Source of the DNA: Anaerocolumna sp. AGMB13025
GTDB lineage: Bacteria > Bacillota > Clostridia > Lachnospirales > Lachnospiraceae
Direction: 5' to 3'
NCBI RefSeq assembly: GCF_029689925.1
Contig: NZ_CP121445.1
Coordinates: forward strand, 5,192,501-5,256,500
DNA: 64,000 nt
Positions within the stretch are counted from its first letter, which is position 1; the number at the start of each line of letters is the position of its first letter. This document shows positions 34,336-43,889 of the stretch, in pieces. The notes beneath the pieces were generated by a model. It was not told where the DNA came from and did not search any database. It saw only the letters and a list, made by a program, of their open reading frames with translations. Both the position numbers and the translations under genes were made by a program.

Positions 34336-35601
34336 TTACTCTTTATCCTCTTTTCGCTTTAGATAAATACGTATGAAAGCAACAGAGAGAATTATGCATA
34401 CAGAACCTAAAACAGCTAATACAATACCCATCGTAGTAAGCTTTGCTTTATATTCTTCCGACTTAAGGAATTCTCCGGACATCACTACTTTATTGCCTTC
34501 CCTGGACTTCACATACCGCTGCAGGGTTTCTTCTTTTCTGTCATACTGGTAAAAGCCTGCTTCCTTGTTTTCATTCTCGGCATAAAGTAAAAGGAAATCA
34601 TTATCAAGGTCACTTGAAAGAGTATATGCAGTTACAGGTATATCATTAATTATTAGAGAGGTTTTTATATATCCATCCGGAATCGCTACACCATCACTAG
34701 GTTCCAGGAGACGATAGCGGAAACCATTCTGGATATAGCTGTCATTTCCCTCCTTTTTAATCTGTACCTTACCGATTTTTGCCGTTCCCTCCGTTATTCC
34801 ATTCCCTGTATTCCCGCCACTTAAATCAGTTTCAGACGTTTCATTAATCTCCTGCGTCTGCTGTTTCTCTTCTTTACGAACAGCTGTAATGACATATTCC
34901 TTTACTCCACCGGATTCCGCCGTTACTTTTATACTAATTTTATTATTACCTACAATCAGTTTTTCATTACCTGCTACTGCAATATTTGATTTTTCATCTT
35001 CTGGTTGTGCACTAACTATCAGTTTATCCTGATCATAACTTACCTCTGTCGTATACTCGGTTTTGTTTTTATCAAAATCAGGAGATAATTTACCTGGACT
35101 TATTTTTAAATTTTTAAGATAGGTGTTATCCGAAGCAGTTTTGGCCGGTGAAACATCGATATCCACACTGTTGCTTGACACCGACATAGACAGTCCGGAA
35201 TCTAATTCGTATACTTCGGCCTTATCTTTGATTGCAATTTCACTTATTCCTATGGCTTTCGCCTTAAATTTCATAATATATTTTCTGGAGGTATCCTGGT
35301 TTGCCGTATTTTTATCCGTAAGCTTTAATAAGCCATCTCCTCCAGCAATAAAAGAAGCTTCGCTTATAAACTCCAGTATATCAGCATTATATGTTATATA
35401 TGCTTCAAAATCTCCTATAGCGGCATCTGCGGATATAGAAAGACTAACAGTTATTTCGTCTCCTACTTCTGCAGTGTTTGAATTTGTGCTTAAATTTATG
35501 GTTGCACTGGCTGCCATACATTTCGTAAAGGGCAGTAACAGCAGTATCAGAAATAATGCGAAGGGAATACTTCGTTTCATATGTCTTCTGCTTATTTTCA
35601 T
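34336..35601 (-). CDS. Secreted membrane-anchored protein with cohesin-like and cadherin-like domains
   Basis: A 421-aa protein: signal peptide (about residues 1-31, cleaved after a C-M-A-A region), a cohesin-type beta sandwich (SATINLSTNSNTAEVGDEIT ... ILEFISEA, residues 33-150), a cadherin-like beta-sandwich module (LKNLKISPGKLSPDFDKNKT ... about 160-245), a low-complexity linker, a further domain and a C-terminal membrane helix (about 392-414) with a basic tail. ATG 35601 has an AAAGGAG site; the upstream in-frame ATG at 35619 lies in front of that site. Likely a surface adhesion or scaffold protein, but no dockerin partner is in the window. Confidence 0.82.
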   Translation of the reverse strand: MKISRRHMKRSIPFALFLILLLLPFTKCMAASATINLSTNSNTAEVGDEITVSLSISADAAIGDFEAYITYNADILEFISEASFIAGGDGLLKLTDKNTANQDTSRKYIMKFKAKAIGISEIAIKDKAEVYELDSGLSMSVSSNSVDIDVSPAKTASDNTYLKNLKISPGKLSPDFDKNKTEYTTEVSYDQDKLIVSAQPEDEKSNIAVAGNEKLIVGNNKISIKVTAESGGVKEYVITAVRKEEKQQTQEINETSETDLSGGNTGNGITEGTAKIGKVQIKKEGNDSYIQNGFRYRLLEPSDGVAIPDGYIKTSLIINDIPVTAYTLSSDLDNDFLLLYAENENKEAGFYQYDRKEETLQRYVKSREGNKVVMSGEFLKSEEYKAKLTTMGIVLAVLGSVCIILSVAFIRIYLKRKEDKE

Positions 35602-35642
35602 TATTTTCTCCTTTGTCATAAATATACTGTTGTAAAACGAAA

Positions 35643-35727
35643 AGAACCTGGCTAAACCCTGATGCCTGCACCATTATGAAGTTATATAATCATAAGTGCT
35701 TATCTAACAAAGTTTAGTGCAGGTTCT
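35643..35727 (-). terminator. Terminator of the SH3b/glucosaminidase gene
   Basis: Inverted repeat AGAACCTGxxTAAAC / GTTTAxxxCAGGTTCT around a long AT-rich loop, followed in the minus direction by TTTTCGTTTTAC, 18 nt after the stop. Confidence 0.7.
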
Positions 35728-35744
35728 AAGTACCAGATAAATAA

Positions 35745-38102
35745 TTACTGGTCTGCTGATTGCATTTCTCTTACTACGTTAATCATATAATCCCTGACAT
35801 CACCGTTTTCCGCAGTAACTGAAACAATAATCTGATTATCACCGGGCTGCAGATAGATATATCCGTTTCCGGTAACAGAAGCTTTTTTACTTGCGGTGGC
35901 GGCGGTTATGTTAAGTTCTGTTACATCCGACCCAACAATCAGGGAATATACCTGATCTTTGTTCAAATCAAAAGTCGGGGTTAAACTGTAGCCGTCAATT
36001 TTTAAGGTTTTCAGCCAATTATTAGGATTAAGGGCAGGCTGAGGTACCATGGCCGCCGTTTCCGGCATATTCATATAAACCGGTATACTGAAAACAATTG
36101 GATTATCCGACATTACACTATATGCAGTAAAGGTTTTTTTGGCTTCTGCATTCGGGGCTTCAATATTAGCCATATATTGATGGGCAAAGGTAGAAGTCGG
36201 TGTCATATTAAATTTCTGAAGATATGTAGTATTCTGGCCTCTTTTGATGTAATTGCTGCCAATTATGTAAGCGCCTCCGACAATGGCGTCATAAGGGTTG
36301 TCCCAGGGAATCAGATACAGGGCATTTAAAGCCTGGTCCGTGGTTCCGTTTCTGGCATACTTTAATCCGTTAGCCACAGCACCACCGGGTGCTGTACTGT
36401 TATAAGCACCGATGTTATAAAAATTATATAAACCTTCCAGCCCTGATACGAGTCCTGATACACTAGAGCTTAAGGAGGTAGTTCCTGTAACAACCTCTTG
36501 CTTTACCCTGCTGGCTAAATGATACGGGCTGACCCCGGAATACTCGGCCGCGGCAATAAAAGTCTCCGAATAGGAATGGGTAACTGTCTGACCGGAATCA
36601 TCCATATAGTTATAGGTATTATTGTATAATGGTGTATTAAAAAGAATCCCCTCCACACCAGTTAAGTTCTGGTATTCACTTTTATAGGTAAGCATCTCAA
36701 ACTGAAAAATGCTTTTGTCGTTTAAAAAGTTCCTTGGGTCTATATAATATTCCAGGGCTTCCTTTGAGGGGGTAACCCAGGTAGAACCGTCAAATGGTAT
36801 AAAGCTGTCTGTTGACCAGTTATAAGCTCCTTTTTCCAACGATTTCCATTCCACTCCTTTTCCATTGGAAATCAGGTTAACTCCTAGCGCACTTTCCTTT
36901 TGGATAACCGTATTCCAGTCAAGTCCTGTCTGGAAAGCTTCAAATACCCAGGTCGGATACAAGCCGTGGAGCTGCCGCAGAAAAGGTTTATAACTTTCCG
37001 GAAATCCTTCGCTGTCTAGTTTTAATTCAAAGGCTTCGTCTGAAAGAACTGGTGGCGGAGTTGGAGTTGGCGTAACAGTTGGCGTATCCGAAGGTGTTGG
37101 GGTGGGACTTGGGGTGTTGGTGGGGGTTGGGGTATCTGTTGGTTTTGGAGTATCCGTCGGCTTTGGGGAATCGGTGGGGGTTGGAGTTGGGGCTTTTGTC
37201 GGCGTATTTTCTGTCTTTGTCAGTAAAACCTGATTGGCGGGAAGGTATCCGCTGTATTTAACTTTACTTACGGTTACGGTTACCTTAAACCACTTCTTTC
37301 CCTTTGCATCTGTTTGTTCCGAAGTTACCAACACTGCTTTCTTGTTACTTAGTGTTACGGCAGTTTTCTTGCTGTTGGTAAGATATTTGAAACTATCTCC
37401 GGCTCCGGTTTTAAGTTTAACACTGGTTTTACTGTTAACCGCTGCTTTCAGACCGGAGGATATGTTCAATTTTACAAAGTCGCTTAACGCATATCCGGTT
37501 TTGGTTTTATTATTTAGTTTAAAACTGATACGGTACCACTTCTCAGATCCTTTCATAACTTCCTTTACTACTGTGACTTTCTGGTTCTTCGGAAGGGATG
37601 CTAGTTTTGCACTTGTCGTAGAAGTGTCCTTTCTGATGTTTAAATTAGTGGCAATTACACTGCCGGGGATACTTAAATCTGCGGCGGCCTTATTCCCATC
37701 TGCAGCTGTTTTATCTCCAGCCGGCGGAGTTGGTGTTGGGGTTGGAGTTGTTACAGGCTTTGCGGCAGTAACATAATCATCCATTACATAGCCTTCTACT
37801 TTTTTCCCGTTAAAAGTAGCTGAAACTTTATACCAGCCATTTTTCTCACTGATAATGGTCAATTTATCGCCCTTTTTGATATAAGCATCGACACCATTTA
37901 CAGCTACCTTATCATAGGTGGTTCCAGGTCCGGAACGTATATATAAACTGGTTGCGGTTACCGTTCCTGTGGTTGCGGCAAAGACTGTCAGTGTGTTCAT
38001 GGTCCCCTGGGGAGTGATCCCTTGCAGGTTAATCCCTTCCAGGGATATAAAAAGAAGACACAGTATAAAGGTCTTCCACTTATTTAACTTACGTTTCATC
38101 AT
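35745..38102 (-). CDS. Secreted peptidoglycan hydrolase: three SH3b domains, glucosaminidase, cadherin-like domain
   Basis: A 785-aa exported protein. Signal peptide (1-43); SH3b-type domains at about 45-110 (YIRSGPGTTYDKV), 150-212 (LNIRKDTSTTSAKL) and 218-290 (KLKTGAGDSFKYL); a Pro/Thr linker of TPTPT/DTPKPT repeats (about 296-350); a glucosaminidase-like catalytic region (about 365-660) with SYSETFIAAAEYSGVSPYHL and RVKQEV; and a C-terminal cadherin-like module (LKTLKIDGYSLTPTFDLNKD, 695-780). It should bind and cut peptidoglycan. It lies 5' of the cohesin-like gene, with which it shares the terminal domain type. Strong ribosome site and terminator suggest a single-gene transcript. Confidence 0.87.
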   Translation of the reverse strand: MMKRKLNKWKTFILCLLFISLEGINLQGITPQGTMNTLTVFAATTGTVTATSLYIRSGPGTTYDKVAVNGVDAYIKKGDKLTIISEKNGWYKVSATFNGKKVEGYVMDDYVTAAKPVTTPTPTPTPPAGDKTAADGNKAAADLSIPGSVIATNLNIRKDTSTTSAKLASLPKNQKVTVVKEVMKGSEKWYRISFKLNNKTKTGYALSDFVKLNISSGLKAAVNSKTSVKLKTGAGDSFKYLTNSKKTAVTLSNKKAVLVTSEQTDAKGKKWFKVTVTVSKVKYSGYLPANQVLLTKTENTPTKAPTPTPTDSPKPTDTPKPTDTPTPTNTPSPTPTPSDTPTVTPTPTPPPVLSDEAFELKLDSEGFPESYKPFLRQLHGLYPTWVFEAFQTGLDWNTVIQKESALGVNLISNGKGVEWKSLEKGAYNWSTDSFIPFDGSTWVTPSKEALEYYIDPRNFLNDKSIFQFEMLTYKSEYQNLTGVEGILFNTPLYNNTYNYMDDSGQTVTHSYSETFIAAAEYSGVSPYHLASRVKQEVVTGTTSLSSSVSGLVSGLEGLYNFYNIGAYNSTAPGGAVANGLKYARNGTTDQALNALYLIPWDNPYDAIVGGAYIIGSNYIKRGQNTTYLQKFNMTPTSTFAHQYMANIEAPNAEAKKTFTAYSVMSDNPIVFSIPVYMNMPETAAMVPQPALNPNNWLKTLKIDGYSLTPTFDLNKDQVYSLIVGSDVTELNITAATASKKASVTGNGYIYLQPGDNQIIVSVTAENGDVRDYMINVVREMQSADQ

Positions 38103-38229
38103 TCCAGTTTTCCTCCTAAGGCTCCTGTATTGTCCCGGCTTATTTGGCTCAAAATTATTTACATTTTTTCAATATATTACAAATTACATATGGCACTTCT
38201 GTGACAATTCCATAATATCTGTCAATTTA

Positions 38230-39576
38230 TCAAGAAATTAGGGAATTATTAAGCTTTTTCTTCCAAATTCCCTTTATATAAAAACTAAATGACAAAGCAG
38301 CCGCACACGTCCAGCCAATGGGCCAGGAAAGCCAGATCCCGGTGGTATCCAGGAATACGGATAATAGATAGGAAAGTATCACCCTTAGGATTAAGTCAGT
38401 AAAGGTTGCAATCATGAAGGGCTTCATGGCACCGGCACCTCTTAAGACTCCGTCAGCAATCAGTTTAATAGAAATAATTATATAAAATGGTGAAACAATC
38501 TGTAAAAAATGGGTTCCGGCAAGGATTGCCCTGGTATTGGAGGAATCCAGGAAAATCCCTATCATCGTCGTTCCAAAACCGGAAAAAGCTATAATAAAAG
38601 GCAGTGCTACCATTGCACACATGGTAATGGCAGATTTAAAACCCGGCTTAATCCGGTCCAGTTTACGGGCACCAATATTTTGTGCGGTAAAGCTGGAAAC
38701 ACCATTAGCCAGTGTGGTAAAGGAGGTAATTGCAAAAGTATTTAATTTAATGGCGGCTGAATATCCTGCAATAACACTGGAACCATAATTATTAATAAGT
38801 CTTTGGACCAGAATATTACCAATGGATATAAAGCTTTGCTGCAAAATGCTTGGTACCGCAATGCCAGCAATCTGCCCCAGCATGGTAAAGGAAAATTTAT
38901 CGTAATAGCCGGATTCCGGCAGAGACTTTATTCTCATTATAATGGTAAAAAGTGCTAACAGGGAAGCTATCCCCTGAGCGATGAACGTAGCCCAGGCAAC
39001 GCCTGATACACCCAGGGAAAAACCGATAACAAATAATAGGTCTAAAAGAATATTTAACAAGGATGAGGCCACCAGAAAATAAAGAGGCGTTTTAGAATCT
39101 CCCAAGGAGGTAAAAATTCCGGTACAGATATTATAAAGCAGCAGAAAAATCAAACCTCCGGAATATATCCGCAGGAAAACTGCTGCGTCTGAACGTATAT
39201 TTTCAGGAGTCTTAAGTAATGTTAGTATGGGATTACAAGTCAAAAGACCGATAAGCGTTAACAAAATACTGAGAAAAATAATCGATATAATTGAAGTAAA
39301 GACTGCCGTCTTCATTCCAGCATATTCTTTTGCTCCGAACAGCCTGGATATAATTACGGAACAGCCGATATTAGAACCAGTAGCAATTGCTATGAAAATC
39401 ATGGTAACGGGAAAAGAAGCACCGATAGCCGCCAGTGCATCTTCACCTACATATTTTCCTGCAACAACACTATCTACAATACTGTACAGCTGCTGAAACA
39501 TTACACTAAGCAGCAGGGGTATAGAAAATTTCCACAAAAGTCTGGCTGGAGAACCCTTCGTTAAATCTGTTGTCAT
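38230..39576 (-). CDS. MATE family multidrug/Na+ antiporter
   Basis: A 448-aa membrane protein with about 12 hydrophobic segments in two related halves; the family N-terminus LTKGSPARLLWKFSIPLLLS and the helix-1/2 region QQLYSIVDSVVAGKYVGEDA are clear. Exports cationic compounds coupled to Na+ or H+. Substrate unknown. Single gene; ATG 39576 has an AGAGGTAG site. Confidence 0.92.
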   Translation of the reverse strand: MTTDLTKGSPARLLWKFSIPLLLSVMFQQLYSIVDSVVAGKYVGEDALAAIGASFPVTMIFIAIATGSNIGCSVIISRLFGAKEYAGMKTAVFTSIISIIFLSILLTLIGLLTCNPILTLLKTPENIRSDAAVFLRIYSGGLIFLLLYNICTGIFTSLGDSKTPLYFLVASSLLNILLDLLFVIGFSLGVSGVAWATFIAQGIASLLALFTIIMRIKSLPESGYYDKFSFTMLGQIAGIAVPSILQQSFISIGNILVQRLINNYGSSVIAGYSAAIKLNTFAITSFTTLANGVSSFTAQNIGARKLDRIKPGFKSAITMCAMVALPFIIAFSGFGTTMIGIFLDSSNTRAILAGTHFLQIVSPFYIIISIKLIADGVLRGAGAMKPFMIATFTDLILRVILSYLLSVFLDTTGIWLSWPIGWTCAAALSFSFYIKGIWKKKLNNSLIS

Positions 39577-39740
39577 AAGACTACCTCTTTTAAAGTAATT
39601 TCTTGAGGTATTATAGCATATATTACCAAAAAAATGAAATGTCTATTTTCACAAATAAATACTTCATTTTTCGTTTTCTTATTTATTCTAATCCCTTTGA
39701 CCTATAATATATCAATGTAAACTTAATTTATTATAGCTTC

Positions 39741-41012
39741 TTATGCCTCATCAATTGCCCTGCCAATGTCATTTCTCATATATTTATTTTCAAAAGTAAC
39801 CCATTCCGTTGCCTGATAGGCATTTTTCCTGGCTTCTTTTAAATCTTTGCCGGTGGCGGTAATACCAAGGACACGTCCTCCGTTGGTTACAATTTTGTCT
39901 TCTGTCTTTTTTGTACCGGCATGGAAGGCATAATAACCTTCTTTTTCCCTAAAGCTTTCCAAGCCGTTAATTACAAAACCTTTCTCATACTGTTCCGGAT
40001 AACCTGCGGAAGCTAAGATTACGCAAACTGCCGCATTGTCCTCAAAGTCCAGTTTTATATCCTTTAACGTCCCGTCGATGCAGGCTTCAAATACTTCAAC
40101 AATATCATTCTTCATACGGGGCAGTACTACCTGGGTTTCAGGATCTCCAAATCTTGCATTGTATTCTAAGACTTTAGGACCCTGATCCGTTAACATCAGA
40201 CCAAAGAATAAAATTCCGGTAAAGTCCCTTCCCTCTGCTTTCATTGCATCCATGGTAGCCTGATAAACATATTGTTTGCAGAATTCATCTACTTCTTTCG
40301 TATAGAAAGGACTCGGTGAGAACGTCCCCATTCCGCCGGTATTTAGCCCCTGGTCACCGTCCTTGGCGCGTTTATGGTCCTGGGCACTGGTCATAGGAAT
40401 TACATTGGTGCCATCACAAAAGGCTAGTACAGATACTTCCCTGCCGGTCATAAACTCTTCCACAACCAAACGGTCTCCGGCAGCACCAAACTGTTTGTCC
40501 TGCATAATGGTCTTCACGCCAAGCTTTGCTTCTTCATAGGTATTGCATATCAGAACACCCTTACCAAGCGCTAATCCATCAGCTTTTAATACCACTGGAT
40601 AAGCACTGGTCTCTAAATAAGAGACAGCTGCCTCAGGCGTGTCAAAGGTCTCATAAGCAGCCGTCGGAATATTATATTTTTTCATCAGGTCTTTCGAAAA
40701 TGCTTTAGAACCTTCAATAATAGCTGCCTTCTTTCTTGGTCCGAAAATTCGAAGGTTTCTCTCTTCAAACACATCTACAACACCTGCTACCAGCGGATCA
40801 TCCGGTCCTACAATGGTAAGATCAATCTTCTCTTTTTGGGCAAAGGCAGCCAGCCCTTCAAAATCCATAACCCCGATATCCACACAGACCGCATATTCTT
40901 CCATTCCGGCATTACCGGGAGCACAATATAATTGGTCCGTTAATTTACTCTGAGCCACTTTATAAGCAATGGCGTGTTCTCTGCCACCGCCGCCGATAAT
41001 TAATATTTTCAT
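39741..41012 (-). CDS. purD: Phosphoribosylamine-glycine ligase
   Basis: ATP-grasp enzyme joining phosphoribosylamine and glycine (second step of de novo purine synthesis). At 423 aa, normal length. N-terminal IIGGGGREHAIA, ATP-grasp loop LKADGLALGKGV, metal site LEYNARFGDPETQ are intact. It is the last gene of purM-purN-purD and begins 37 nt after purN. Confidence 0.97.
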   Translation of the reverse strand: MKILIIGGGGREHAIAYKVAQSKLTDQLYCAPGNAGMEEYAVCVDIGVMDFEGLAAFAQKEKIDLTIVGPDDPLVAGVVDVFEERNLRIFGPRKKAAIIEGSKAFSKDLMKKYNIPTAAYETFDTPEAAVSYLETSAYPVVLKADGLALGKGVLICNTYEEAKLGVKTIMQDKQFGAAGDRLVVEEFMTGREVSVLAFCDGTNVIPMTSAQDHKRAKDGDQGLNTGGMGTFSPSPFYTKEVDEFCKQYVYQATMDAMKAEGRDFTGILFFGLMLTDQGPKVLEYNARFGDPETQVVLPRMKNDIVEVFEACIDGTLKDIKLDFEDNAAVCVILASAGYPEQYEKGFVINGLESFREKEGYYAFHAGTKKTEDKIVTNGGRVLGITATGKDLKEARKNAYQATEWVTFENKYMRNDIGRAIDEA

Positions 41013-41049
41013 ATATCCGTACCTTTCTGCTTAAATAGGATTTGGGTTT

Positions 41050-41673
41050 TTATAGTATGGTTACCCTGTTTTCTTTTATCTCTAACTTATGATTGGCGAT
41101 TAAATCGATTGCCTGAGGCAGTATATGCCATTCCGCTTCTTCCATAACTCTTCTTTGCAACACTTCCGGTGTATCCTCCTGATTAACTTCAACCGCCTTC
41201 TGAAGAATAATCGGTCCGGTATCCGTACCTTCGTCTACAAAATGCACGGTTGCTCCCGTAAGTTTAACACCGCGGCTAAGTACTGCTTCATGAACTTTAA
41301 GTCCGTAATACCCGGCGCCGCAGAAAGCAGGAATCAGGGACGGATGTATATTAATAATTTTATTCCGGTAACTCTTTATTAATATCTCCGGTATAATCAC
41401 CAGGAATCCTGCAAGGACGATTAAATCCACCTGAGCATGATCAATTTCCTCAAGAAGCGCCTTATTAAATGCTTCTCTGGTATCAAAATCCTTAGGGGAT
41501 ACTACGGAGGATTTGATTCCGTGGTTTTTTGCCCGCTCCAGGGCATAAACATCTTTTTTGTTGCTGATAACGGTCTCGATTTTTGTATTGGTTATACTGC
41601 CATTCTCTATGCCATCTATAATTGCCTGAAGATTGGTACCTCCGCCGGATACTAACACTGCAATTTTTAGCAT
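41050..41673 (-). CDS. purN: Phosphoribosylglycinamide formyltransferase
   Basis: Formyl-tetrahydrofolate-dependent third step of purine synthesis. A 207-aa protein with VLVSGGGTNLQAI (phosphate loop), the catalytic NIHPSLIPAFCGAGYYG and VHFVDEGTDTGPII. Start overlaps the purM end by 7 nt, which implies coupling. Confidence 0.97.
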   Translation of the reverse strand: MLKIAVLVSGGGTNLQAIIDGIENGSITNTKIETVISNKKDVYALERAKNHGIKSSVVSPKDFDTREAFNKALLEEIDHAQVDLIVLAGFLVIIPEILIKSYRNKIINIHPSLIPAFCGAGYYGLKVHEAVLSRGVKLTGATVHFVDEGTDTGPIILQKAVEVNQEDTPEVLQRRVMEEAEWHILPQAIDLIANHKLEIKENRVTIL

Positions 41674-42692
41674 ACGGTTACACCTTTCTCACCAGCCTTA
41701 ACTTCACCGATTACATAGGCAGTTTCACCTGCTGCCTGCAATAACCTTACAGCCTTGTCCGCCTGGGCAGAATCAACTGCAATCATCATGCCAATACCCA
41801 TATTGTAAGTATTATACATCACTTTTTCTTCAATATTGCCGTCGGTTGACAGCATTTTGAATATAGGCGGCACTACGTATCTGTCTTTATAGATTACAGC
41901 GTGGACTCCGTCACAGAGCATTCTTGGAATATTTTCATAAAATCCACCGCCGGTTATATGACTGCAGGCTTTTACGGTAATTTCTCCGGTTTTTAGGGCT
42001 TTTAATGCCTTTACATAAATTTTGGTAGGAGTCAGTAACGCTTCCCCTAAGGTAGTTCCCAAAGCTTCATAATACGTATTCAGCGCTTCCACCTTCATGT
42101 TAAATACATTCCTTACCAGAGAGTAACCGTTACTGTGGATTCCAGACGAAGCGATTCCAATAATGGTATCCCCGGCTTTTAAATTACTGCCGGTGATAAG
42201 TTGTTTCTGATCTACTATACCAACAGCAAAACCTGCCAGGTCATATTCATTTTCCGGATAAAAGCCCGGCATTTCAGCTGTTTCTCCGCCAATTAAAGCA
42301 GCACCGGCCTGCTTACAACCTTCTGCAACGCCGCTTACAATGGTTGCGATTTTTTCCGGTTCGTTTTTACCGCAGGCAATATAGTCTAAGAAGAATAAGG
42401 GTTCACCGCCTGCACAGGCAATATCATTCACACACATTGCGACACAGTCGATACCAATGGTATCATGTTTATCTAAAAGAAAAGCCAGTTTTAATTTCGT
42501 TCCCACGCCATCGGTTCCGGAAACTAAAGTGGGCTGTTCCATATTTTTAAAACTCTCTAAAGAAAATGCACCTGAAAATCCGCCGATACCGGTCAGTACT
42601 TCGCTGCGCATGGTACCCTTAATATGTTCCTTCATAAGTTCAACAGCTTTGTAACCGGCTTCAATATCTACTCCTGCCTTTTTATAATCCAT
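41667..42692 (-). CDS. purM: Phosphoribosylformylglycinamidine cyclo-ligase
   Basis: AIR synthetase, fifth step of purine synthesis. 341 aa with SGTDGVGTKLKLA, CVAMCVNDIACAGGEPLFFLDY (quoted in part: VNDIACAGGEPLFFLDY), GGETAEMPGFY and SSGIHSNGYSLVR motifs. First gene of purMND; an AAGGAGGAT site precedes ATG 42692. Confidence 0.97.
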   Translation of the reverse strand: MDYKKAGVDIEAGYKAVELMKEHIKGTMRSEVLTGIGGFSGAFSLESFKNMEQPTLVSGTDGVGTKLKLAFLLDKHDTIGIDCVAMCVNDIACAGGEPLFFLDYIACGKNEPEKIATIVSGVAEGCKQAGAALIGGETAEMPGFYPENEYDLAGFAVGIVDQKQLITGSNLKAGDTIIGIASSGIHSNGYSLVRNVFNMKVEALNTYYEALGTTLGEALLTPTKIYVKALKALKTGEITVKACSHITGGGFYENIPRMLCDGVHAVIYKDRYVVPPIFKMLSTDGNIEEKVMYNTYNMGIGMMIAVDSAQADKAVRLLQAAGETAYVIGEVKAGEKGVTVC

Positions 42693-43001
42693 GGTAAATC
42701 CTCCTTAAAAGATGTATTGGGGTTCGTTAGTATAATATATACTTTTTATCAATAACAAGTTAAATCCTTGATCTATCTGACTCTTATTTTATCATAACAG
42801 GTATTATTTGTCCCAACTTTTTATTTCATTATTTTCTTATACTGTTTATAAGTTTTATTAATAAAACATTTTCGATCTATTAGTGTAGTATATAAATAAA
42901 AGAAAGGGACGGATGAAATCCGCCCCAAAACCAATCCTTATAAAGTCTTATTCCCATAACGGATTTTAACAGGTAAATCCAGAATAAGTCCCCAGTTACT
43001 A
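42693..43001 (-). promoter_or_regulatory. purE terminator and probable purM promoter region
   Basis: 309 nt. A hairpin GGGGCGGAT / ATCCGTCCC (about 42906..42928) with TTTCTTTTATTT after it lies downstream of purE and should reduce readthrough. Nearer purM, minus-strand TTGTTA, 18-nt spacer and TATACT could be its promoter. I find no purine riboswitch or other known aptamer. Confidence 0.55.
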
Positions 43002-43517
43002 CTACATATCCTTTAAGTATGCCTCATAACCAACTTGTTCTAATTTATCGGATTTAGCCAGAACACTTTCCTTTAAACCTTCCGCATAGGTTTTGATCCG
43101 TTCCAATAAAGCCGGGTCAGATGTTGCCAGAATTTTAGCAGCCAGAATACCGGCATTTAAAGCGCCGTTAATCGCAACCGTTGCCACGGGTATGCCACCG
43201 GGCATTTGAACGATTGAATAGAGAGAATCTACTCCTCCTAAAGACTTGGTATAAATCGGAACACCGATAACCGGCATAGGGAAGATTGCTGCAGTCATAC
43301 CAGGCAGATGTGCTGCACCGCCGGCTCCTGCAATAATTACTTTGTATCCTTTTTCTTCTGCGGATTTTGCATAATCAAAGAATACATCAGGCATTCTGTG
43401 GGCAGAGATTACAGTAATATCATATTCTACCTGTAATGCATCCAGTACCTCTGCTGCCTTGCTCATGATTGAAAGATCTGAATCACTTCCCATTACTATT
43501 CCAACTTTTGCTGCCAT
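43002..43517 (-). CDS. purE: 5-(carboxyamino)imidazole ribonucleotide mutase
   Basis: Class I PurE, 171 aa: VGIVMGSDSDLSIM, catalytic histidine region ISAHRMPD, AGAGGAAHLPGM and QMPGGIPVATVAI are typical. It normally works with PurK; no purK is in the window. It is upstream of purMND but separated by a terminator, so it is likely transcribed partly on its own. Confidence 0.96.
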   Translation of the reverse strand: MAAKVGIVMGSDSDLSIMSKAAEVLDALQVEYDITVISAHRMPDVFFDYAKSAEEKGYKVIIAGAGGAAHLPGMTAAIFPMPVIGVPIYTKSLGGVDSLYSIVQMPGGIPVATVAINGALNAGILAAKILATSDPALLERIKTYAEGLKESVLAKSDKLEQVGYEAYLKDM

Positions 43518-43889
43518 TGTTTCATCCTCGCTTTCATTTTATATGATTATCATTCTTTGAGATATAAGCTGTTCAAAGAATAATGACCCTCCGTTATTGG
43601 TTTGTTTTTATAAAACTCAACTTAGCCTTGCACCCAACTATTTCTATACTTTAACTTTTTCTATGCTTTTACTATATTTTAACTTTTACTATATTTTAAC
43701 TTTTACTATATTTTAACTAATCTTACACTTTAACTTTTACTCTATTTTAGCTAATCTTATACTTTAAGTTTTTTTTGATAAACTTACCGTATATTGACTT
43801 ACTTACCTTTAACCTATTCATTTATACAAACCACTTATCTTTTGTCAAGTAATGAATTCAATTTTCCCTAACTATTCTCTATCCTTACC
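43518..43889. other. purE upstream region with hairpin and tandem repeat
   Basis: 372 nt. An imperfect hairpin ATTATTCTTTGA / TCAAAGAATGATAAT lies 25-70 nt before purE in its leader. A 17-bp tandem repeat (separate entry) occupies 43644..43768. The remaining part is AT-rich, downstream of the aminopeptidase gene. No PurR box or aptamer recognised. Confidence 0.5.
43644..43768. repeat. Degenerate 17-bp tandem repeat, about 7 units
   Basis: Units close to TATTTTAACTTTTACTA, three almost identical in a row at 43674-43724 with decayed copies each side. It lies about 120 bp downstream of the minus-strand aminopeptidase stop. Same 17-bp period as the array at 34.2 kb but a different unit. Confidence 0.75.

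Noticed and set aside
37234..37776. 180-aa hydrophobic plus-strand ORF opposite the SH3b domains
   Set aside because: Arises from the complement of Lys/Thr-rich codons; no start signals, and the opposite gene has clear domains.
43518..43643. Purine riboswitch or PRPP aptamer upstream of purE
   Set aside because: Only a simple hairpin is visible; none of the conserved purine-aptamer loop sequences are present.
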